Origin: Rhodospirillales bacterium
GTDB lineage: Bacteria > Pseudomonadota > Alphaproteobacteria > Rhodospirillales > Defluviicoccaceae
Length of the DNA: 64,000 nucleotides
Assembly (NCBI GenBank): GCA_007694935.1
Contig: REES01000087.1
Span: 1-64,000, forward strand
Reading direction: 5' to 3'
Of this stretch, positions 59,223 to 64,000 are shown one piece after another. Position numbers and translations under genes: made by a program. The notes under the pieces are model-generated. The model did not search any database. It had not been told where the DNA came from and was given only the letters and a program-made list of their open reading frames with translations. Each line of letters starts with the position of its first letter. Positions within the stretch are counted from its first letter, which is position 1.

Positions 59223-59247
59223 GGCCGGTGCTTGGCACCGGCCTTTT
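59223..59247 (+). terminator. Intrinsic terminator ahead of argD
   Basis: GGCCGGTGC-TTG-GCACCGGCC, a 9-bp stem with a 3-base loop, followed by TTTTCC. It lies after the carbonic anhydrase stop and after the candidate argD promoter, so it may end the upstream gene or attenuate argD. Confidence 0.75.
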
Positions 59248-59265
59248 CCGTTCGGGAGGGGGCCC

Positions 59266-60447
59266 GTGGCATCCGCCGTCATGCAGAACTACAGGCGACT
59301 GGATTTGGCCTTCCAGCGGGGCGAGGGGCCCTGGCTGTTTGCCGAGGACGGCCGCCGGTACCTGGATTTCGGCGCAGGCATCGCCGTTACCGGCCTCGGC
59401 CACTGCCATCCTCACCTGGTGGCGGCACTGACGCGCCAAGCGGAAACCTTATGGCATTGCTCCAACCTGTACCGGATACCGGAACAGGAGCGGCTCGCCA
59501 GCCGGCTGGCGTCGGCGAGCTTTGCCGATGCGGTGTTCTTCTGCAACAGCGGGGCTGAGGCGATCGAGTGCGGCCTCAAGCTGGTGCGCAAGTACCAGGA
59601 TGATGCGGGGCGGCCGGAACGCTACCGGGTGATCACCTTCGCCGGCGCCTTCCATGGCCGCACCCTGGCCACCATCGCCGCCGGCGGTTCGGCCAATGCG
59701 CTCGCCGGGTTCGATCCGGTGGTGGACGGCTTCGACCAGGTGCCGTTCGGGGACCTGGACGCCGTCCGTACCGCCGTCGGCGAGCGGACTGCGGCGATCC
59801 TGGTGGAACCGGTACAAGGCGAGGGCGGCATCCGCGTCGCCGATCCGGCATTCCTGCAGGGACTGAGGGCCGTCGCCGACGGGGCGGGGCTGATCCTGAT
59901 GTTCGACGAGGTGCAATGCGGCATCGGCCGCACCGGGCGGCTGTTCGCGCACCAATGGTCCGGCGTCGTCCCGGACGTGATGGCGGTGGCCAAGGGGTTG
60001 GGCGGCGGCTTCCCCATCGGCGCCTGCCTCACCGCCGGCCAGGCTGCACGGACGCTCACCCCCGGCAGCCACGGGACCACCTTCGGCGGCAATCCGCTGG
60101 CGATGGCGGTGGGCAACGCGGTTCTGGATGTGGTGCTGGCTCCGGGGTTTCTGGACCACGTCCGCCGGACGGGTGAGGTCCTGCGGGCCCAGCTGGAGCG
60201 GTTGCCGGCTCACTACCCCGGCGTGGTGGCCGAGGTGCGCGGCATCGGCCTGATGCTCGGCCTGAAGTGCGTGGTGGAGAACCGCCGGCTGGTGGCGGCG
60301 CTGATGGATGCGGGGCTGCTCACCGTGCCGGCATCCGACAACGTGGTCCGGCTGTTGCCGGCCCTGATCATCGATCAGGAGCACGCGGACGCAGCCCTGG
60401 AGAGAATCCATCAGGCATGCGCCGTCCTTGCCGACAAGGCGGCCTGA
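59266..60447 (+). CDS. argD: Acetylornithine aminotransferase
   Basis: The 393-residue class III aminotransferase shows FGAGIAVTGLGHCHP, FFCNSGAEAIECGLKLVRKY, ILVEPVQGEGGI, LMFDEVQCGIGRTG and the PLP lysine in AVAKGLGGGFPIGA. It forms N-acetylornithine in arginine synthesis. The GTG start has GGGAGG a few bases upstream. argF and hslO follow on the same strand. Confidence 0.95.
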   Translation: MASAVMQNYRRLDLAFQRGEGPWLFAEDGRRYLDFGAGIAVTGLGHCHPHLVAALTRQAETLWHCSNLYRIPEQERLASRLASASFADAVFFCNSGAEAIECGLKLVRKYQDDAGRPERYRVITFAGAFHGRTLATIAAGGSANALAGFDPVVDGFDQVPFGDLDAVRTAVGERTAAILVEPVQGEGGIRVADPAFLQGLRAVADGAGLILMFDEVQCGIGRTGRLFAHQWSGVVPDVMAVAKGLGGGFPIGACLTAGQAARTLTPGSHGTTFGGNPLAMAVGNAVLDVVLAPGFLDHVRRTGEVLRAQLERLPAHYPGVVAEVRGIGLMLGLKCVVENRRLVAALMDAGLLTVPASDNVVRLLPALIIDQEHADAALERIHQACAVLADKAA

Positions 60448-60480
60448 GCTGACGGGACGGTAAGATGAAGCGGGCTTGAG

Positions 60481-61386
60481 ATGGCAGTGCCCCGCCATTT
60501 TCTCGACCTCGACCGGTTCGACCGGGCGACCCTGCGTCACATCCTCGAACTGGCGGCGATCTTCAAGCACGACGCCGACAGGCGGCAGCACCCGCTTGCC
60601 GGCCGTACCCTCGCGATGATCTTCGAGAAGCCGTCGACCCGTACCCGGGTGTCGTTCGAGGTGGCGATGCATCAACTTGGCGGCACCGTTGTCGTGCTGA
60701 CGGATACCGACTCCCAACTCAACCGCGGCGAGTCCATGGCCGACACGGCGCGGGTGCTGTCCCGCTATGTCGATGCCATCATGATCCGGACATCCAAGCC
60801 GAGCAAGCTGGCCGAACTCGCCGATTATGCGTCGGTGCCGGTGATCAACGGGCTGACCGACGAATCCCACCCGTGCCAGCTGATGGCCGACGTGATGACC
60901 TTCGAGGAGCATCGGGGGCCCATCACCGGGCGGCTGGTGGCCTGGAGCGGGGACGCCAACAATGTTGCGCGATCGTGGATCCAGGCGGCGGTGCGCTTCG
61001 GCTTCCGGCTCCGCCTCGCCTGCCCGAAACCGCTCCAACCCGCCAACGGGCTTCTCGAATGGGCCCGGAGCGAGGGCGGGGAGGTGACACTGACCGCCTC
61101 GCCCGAGGATGCGGTTGCCGGTGCCGACCTGGTGGTGACCGATACCTGGGTATCGATGGGGACGCGGGAAGCGGAGACCCGTCACAACCTGCTTGCCCCC
61201 TACCGCGTCGACGAGGCCTTGATGGCGCGGGCCAAGCCCGATGCTCTGTTCATGCATTGCCTGCCGGCACACCGCGGCCAGGAGGTGTCCGCCGCCGTCA
61301 TCGACGGCCCGCAGTCGGTGGTGTGGGACGAGGCGGAGAACCGCCTGCACGCCCAGAAGGGCATCCTGGCCTGGTGCCTCGGTTGA
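60481..61386 (+). CDS. argF: Ornithine carbamoyltransferase
   Basis: The 301-residue enzyme has the carbamoyl-phosphate motif [12 protein letters not shown], the carbamoyl-binding HPCQLMAD, and the ornithine motif [11 protein letters not shown]. It joins carbamoyl phosphate and ornithine to citrulline. It follows argD by 33 bases. The ATG begins the conserved [18 protein letters not shown] region. Confidence 0.97.
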   Translation: MAVPRHFLDLDRFDRATLRHILELAAIFKHDADRRQHPLAGRTLAMIFEKPSTRTRVSFEVAMHQLGGTVVVLTDTDSQLNRGESMADTARVLSRYVDAIMIRTSKPSKLAELADYASVPVINGLTDESHPCQLMADVMTFEEHRGPITGRLVAWSGDANNVARSWIQAAVRFGFRLRLACPKPLQPANGLLEWARSEGGEVTLTASPEDAVAGADLVVTDTWVSMGTREAETRHNLLAPYRVDEALMARAKPDALFMHCLPAHRGQEVSAAVIDGPQSVVWDEAENRLHAQKGILAWCLG

Positions 61387-61463
61387 CATCCGATCGCGGC
61401 AGGCGGGGGCAAACCGTCTTCGGAAGCATTGGCGTCGACGCCTGAACCACCATCTTCAACGGC

Positions 61464-62414
61464 ATGTCCTTCGCTCCCGACCGACGTTCCGGCGACTACA
61501 TTCAGCCGTTCCAGATCGAAGGCGCCGGCGTGCGCGGCAGGCTGGTTCGCTTGGGCGCGGCGGTGGACGGGATGCTCGACCGCCACGCCTACCCGCCGGT
61601 GGTCGCGGCATTGCTGGCGGAAGCCATGGCGATGACCGCGGTGCTGGCGAGCAGCCTGAAGTTCGACGGCGTTTTCACCCTGCAGGTGCACGGCGGCGGC
61701 CCGGTGCGGCTGCTGGTGACCGACGTCACCAGTGACGGCAGCATGCGCGGCTATGCCCGGTTCGACGATGATGACCTTGCCATCATGACCGGGGTGCCCG
61801 CGGCACCGGTGCCGAAGCTGCTGGGCGCGGGGCACATGGCGTTCACCGTTGACCAGGGCCCCCACACCGAGCGCTATCAGGGGATCACGCCCCTCGAGGG
61901 CCACACCCTTGCGGACTGCGCCCACACCTACTTTCGGCAGTCGGAACAGCTGGAGACGGCGCTCGCGCTGTGCGCTTCCGACATGGTGATGCCGCCGGGC
62001 GAGCGCCGTGCCGCCGCCTTGATGATCCAGCGCCTGCCGGCCGGTCCCGGGAGCGCCGGTCCCCCGGACGAGGCGGCGGAGGACTCGTGGCGAAGGGCGG
62101 TGGTCCTGATGAGCAGCGTGACACCGGCTGAATTGCTGGAACCGCAACTCGACCCGACGGACCTGCTGTATCGGCTGTTTCATGAGGACGGCGTCCGCAT
62201 CTTTCGGCCGCGGCCACTGCGACACCACTGCCGCTGCTCGCGCACCCGGGTGGAACGGACGCTGCTGGCCTTCCCCAGGGCGGAGCTGAAGGACCTTGCC
62301 GTAGACGGCGTCGTCATTGTCACGTGCGAATTCTGCAAGGCGGAGTACCGGTTCGATGAACAGGCCATGGAGCGGCTGTTCGAACCGGCGGCGGCCCGCG
62401 CGCGCCGGCCTTGA
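61464..62414 (+). CDS. hslO: Hsp33 redox-regulated chaperone
   Basis: The 316-residue protein has the Hsp33 N-terminal domain (GRLVRLGAAVDGML, LLAEAMAMTAVLASSLKFDG) and the C-terminal zinc switch with cysteines 256 and 258 (CRC) and 288 and 291 (CEFC). Oxidation releases zinc and activates holdase function under oxidative stress. The argD-argF-hslO order is conserved in alphaproteobacteria. Confidence 0.95.
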   Translation: MSFAPDRRSGDYIQPFQIEGAGVRGRLVRLGAAVDGMLDRHAYPPVVAALLAEAMAMTAVLASSLKFDGVFTLQVHGGGPVRLLVTDVTSDGSMRGYARFDDDDLAIMTGVPAAPVPKLLGAGHMAFTVDQGPHTERYQGITPLEGHTLADCAHTYFRQSEQLETALALCASDMVMPPGERRAAALMIQRLPAGPGSAGPPDEAAEDSWRRAVVLMSSVTPAELLEPQLDPTDLLYRLFHEDGVRIFRPRPLRHHCRCSRTRVERTLLAFPRAELKDLAVDGVVIVTCEFCKAEYRFDEQAMERLFEPAAARARRP

Positions 62415-62445
62415 TGCCGGCCGGCCGGCTCGGCACTATGGCGGC

Positions 62446-63039
62446 ATGAGGTATTCCGCCGCATCGTTGCCGCTGCTGGTCCTTCTGGTCATGGCGGTGC
62501 TCCAGGCCTGCACGTATCCGGTGCAGCGCCAGGAACTGCCACAGATCACCTTCACCCATCAACCGCCGCTGGTTCTCAACGTCGCCGATGTCCGGGTGAC
62601 ATCGAGCCATCGGCCGGCAACCGGCCGCGACCACGTTGAAGACATCCTGCCGGCGCCGCCGGAAGCGGTGCTGCGACGTTGGGCCGAAGACCGGCTCCGC
62701 GCCGCCGGCCGATCGGGGAGCGCCCGGTTCGACATCACCGAGGCATCGGTGGTCAGGACCGCCCTGCCGCGGACCGGCGGGCTCCGCGGCCTGTTAACCG
62801 AGGACCAGGCGGAGCGCTACGACGCGGTCGCGGCGGCCACGCTGGAGATCTTCGATCCCCATGGCGTCCGGCTCGCCTACGTGCAGACCCGGGCGACCCG
62901 CGCCCGCTCGGTCTCCGAGAAGGCGACGCTCGACCAACGCGACCGCATCCGCTTCGAGATGATCGAGACGCTGATGCGGGAGTTCGATGCGGAGATGGAG
63001 AAGGCGATGCGCCGGCACCTCGGCGGCTGGCTGATGTAG
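62446..63039 (+). CDS. Conserved hypothetical lipoprotein
   Basis: The 197-residue protein starts with a lipoprotein signal (LPLLVLLVMAVLQAC, lipidated cysteine near residue 22). The mature part contains PPEAVLRRWAEDRLRAAG, FDITEASVVRT, LTEDQAERYDAVAAATLEIF and a helical C terminus. I recognise no named family; similar lipoproteins occur in other alphaproteobacteria. It follows hslO by about 30 bases and may be in the same operon. Confidence 0.82.
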   Translation: MRYSAASLPLLVLLVMAVLQACTYPVQRQELPQITFTHQPPLVLNVADVRVTSSHRPATGRDHVEDILPAPPEAVLRRWAEDRLRAAGRSGSARFDITEASVVRTALPRTGGLRGLLTEDQAERYDAVAAATLEIFDPHGVRLAYVQTRATRARSVSEKATLDQRDRIRFEMIETLMREFDAEMEKAMRRHLGGWLM

Positions 63040-63095
63040 CGGCCCGCCGCTCCGCCGGTCACCGGGGGGTGACGCCGGGAGGAGGAGGAGTTCCG

Positions 63096-64000
63096 ATGGT
63101 ATCTGCCGCCAGGCCGATCGTGTCTACCCCCTGGTCGCTGGTTGCGCTCGCGTGCGTTCTGTTGCTGCCGCTGGCCAGCTGCTCCCCGGCCCGCACCGGT
63201 GAGGCGATGAACGTGCTTCGCGACATCGAAGCCGGCCCCGGCGCCAGCCGGCTGAAGGAGTCAACGCCCACGCCGGAACGCCGCGCTGTCACCTTCACCG
63301 TGGACGGTCGTGAACACCGCGGCGACCTGTACGACCCGAAGCAACCGGTTGGTGCCGGTATGGTGATCGTTCCCGGAGCGGCCCAAGCCGGCAAGGATGA
63401 CCCACGCCTCGTCGCTTTCGCCAACACCTTCGCCCGTGCCCGGTTCGAGGTACTGGTGCCGGACGTGGAGGCGATGCGCGAGCTGCGTGTCACCAGCGAC
63501 GATGCCCGGGTGCTTGCCGATGCCATCATCCACCTGCACCAGCGGGATCCCGGCCGGCCGCTGGGCTTGGCGGCGATCTCGTTCGCGCTCGGCCCCGGGG
63601 TGCTCGCCCTGTTCGAGGAGGGGGCGGAAAACAAGGTCGATGTGGTGCTGGGCGTCGGCGGGTACTTCGACGTCACGGAAACCATCACCTTCTTCACCAC
63701 CGGCCACTACCGCGAGCGCCCCGACGCGCCGTGGCAGCACCGCTCGCCGAACGAATATGGCCAATGGGTCTTTGTTCTCTCCAATGCCGACCGTGTCGAT
63801 GATCCGGACGACGCAGCCCTGCTGGAGGAAATGGCCGAACGAAAGCTTCATGACTTGCGGGCGGATATCTCCGACCTCGTGGGCCGACTCGGGCCTGATG
63901 GGCAGGCCGTTTATGCCCTGCTGACCAACGAGGATCCTGACAAGGTTCCTGGTCTGATTGCCGATCTGCCCAACAGAATTGGCAGTGAGATCGAGGCACT
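63096..64000 (+). CDS. Putative alpha/beta-hydrolase lipoprotein, cut by the window end
   Basis: The frame is open from ATG at 63096 to the window end (about 301 codons) and continues beyond it. The protein begins with a lipoprotein signal (VALACVLLLPLASC). The domain PVGAGMVIVPGAAQAGKDDPRLVAFANTFARAR is typical of alpha/beta-hydrolases, and LGLAAISFALGPGVLALF is where a nucleophile elbow would be. The expected GxSxG serine is not clear (ISFALG). GGAGGAGGAG precedes the start. Substrate unknown. Confidence 0.8.
   Translation, partial: MVSAARPIVSTPWSLVALACVLLLPLASCSPARTGEAMNVLRDIEAGPGASRLKESTPTPERRAVTFTVDGREHRGDLYDPKQPVGAGMVIVPGAAQAGKDDPRLVAFANTFARARFEVLVPDVEAMRELRVTSDDARVLADAIIHLHQRDPGRPLGLAAISFALGPGVLALFEEGAENKVDVVLGVGGYFDVTETITFFTTGHYRERPDAPWQHRSPNEYGQWVFVLSNADRVDDPDDAALLEEMAERKLHDLRADISDLVGRLGPDGQAVYALLTNEDPDKVPGLIADLPNRIGSEIEA

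Overview
The window reads as the chromosome of a GC-rich alphaproteobacterium, most likely a member of the Rhodospirillales. Supporting signs are LexA boxes of the alphaproteobacterial GTTC-N7-GTTC type, a split three-subunit proton-translocating transhydrogenase (pntAA-pntAB-pntB), an Fo-ATPase operon with a b/b' pair and a small c subunit, the argD-argF-hslO order, and CobK/CobM-type cobalamin genes used together with CbiD. The order-level placement is inference from protein resemblance. No rRNA, tRNA, CRISPR array, insertion sequence or replication origin was recognised.

Layout. 1-5.1 kb: end of an acyl-CoA synthetase, a truncated nuclease remnant, ssb and uvrA diverging around an SOS box, and an orphan LpxA-family acyltransferase. 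5.3-9.4 kb: SMR exporter, MarR-type regulator, an RpoH-like sigma factor whose promoter contains a second SOS box, and an S41 lipoprotein protease. 9.5-16.5 kb: LapG-like protease, class I amidotransferase, N-formylglutamate amidohydrolase with an overlapping acetyltransferase, aspartate aminotransferase, and an EF-G paralogue. 16.5-17.1 kb: gene-poor stretch with a possible transporter remnant and a candidate small RNA. 17.1-22.7 kb: TenA, two sugar-transferase-like genes, HspQ, class III cyclase, MoaB and a family-4-like uracil-DNA glycosylase. 22.8-27.1 kb: ETF-ubiquinone oxidoreductase, TPR protein and IspE.

27.3-29.0 kb holds a two-gene, translationally coupled, visibly less GC-rich cassette: a DUF4365 protein with a nuclease-like motif pattern and a 385-residue partner of unknown function. 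It sits between housekeeping genes and is the best candidate for an undescribed system. 29.3-32.8 kb is a modEABC molybdate operon with a ModE operator. 33-41.2 kb: RNase D, the pnt operon with its terminator, a hydroxyacid-oxoacid transhydrogenase, apt, mutY and a DciA-like protein. 41.3-49.5 kb: DsbA-like protein, Smc, the Fo-ATPase operon (atpI-B-E-F'-F) behind a good promoter, and an NDUFA9-like protein. 49.5-58.3 kb: a three-gene operon (YcgN-like, DapA-like, YgjP-like), cobB, Sco1, a TauE/SafE-like membrane protein, cbiD, cobK, cobM and thyX. 58.5-64 kb: carbonic anhydrase, an argD-argF-hslO run with a promoter and an intrinsic terminator ahead of argD, and two lipoproteins, the last cut by the window edge.

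Functional links: DNA repair recurs (ssb, uvrA, UDG, mutY) with two SOS boxes. Molybdenum handling (modEABC, moaB), cobalamin synthesis (cobB, cbiD, cobK, cobM) and energy coupling (pnt, ETF-QO, Fo-ATPase, Sco1) fit a respiring organism. Regulatory and RNA calls are sequence readings without experimental support.
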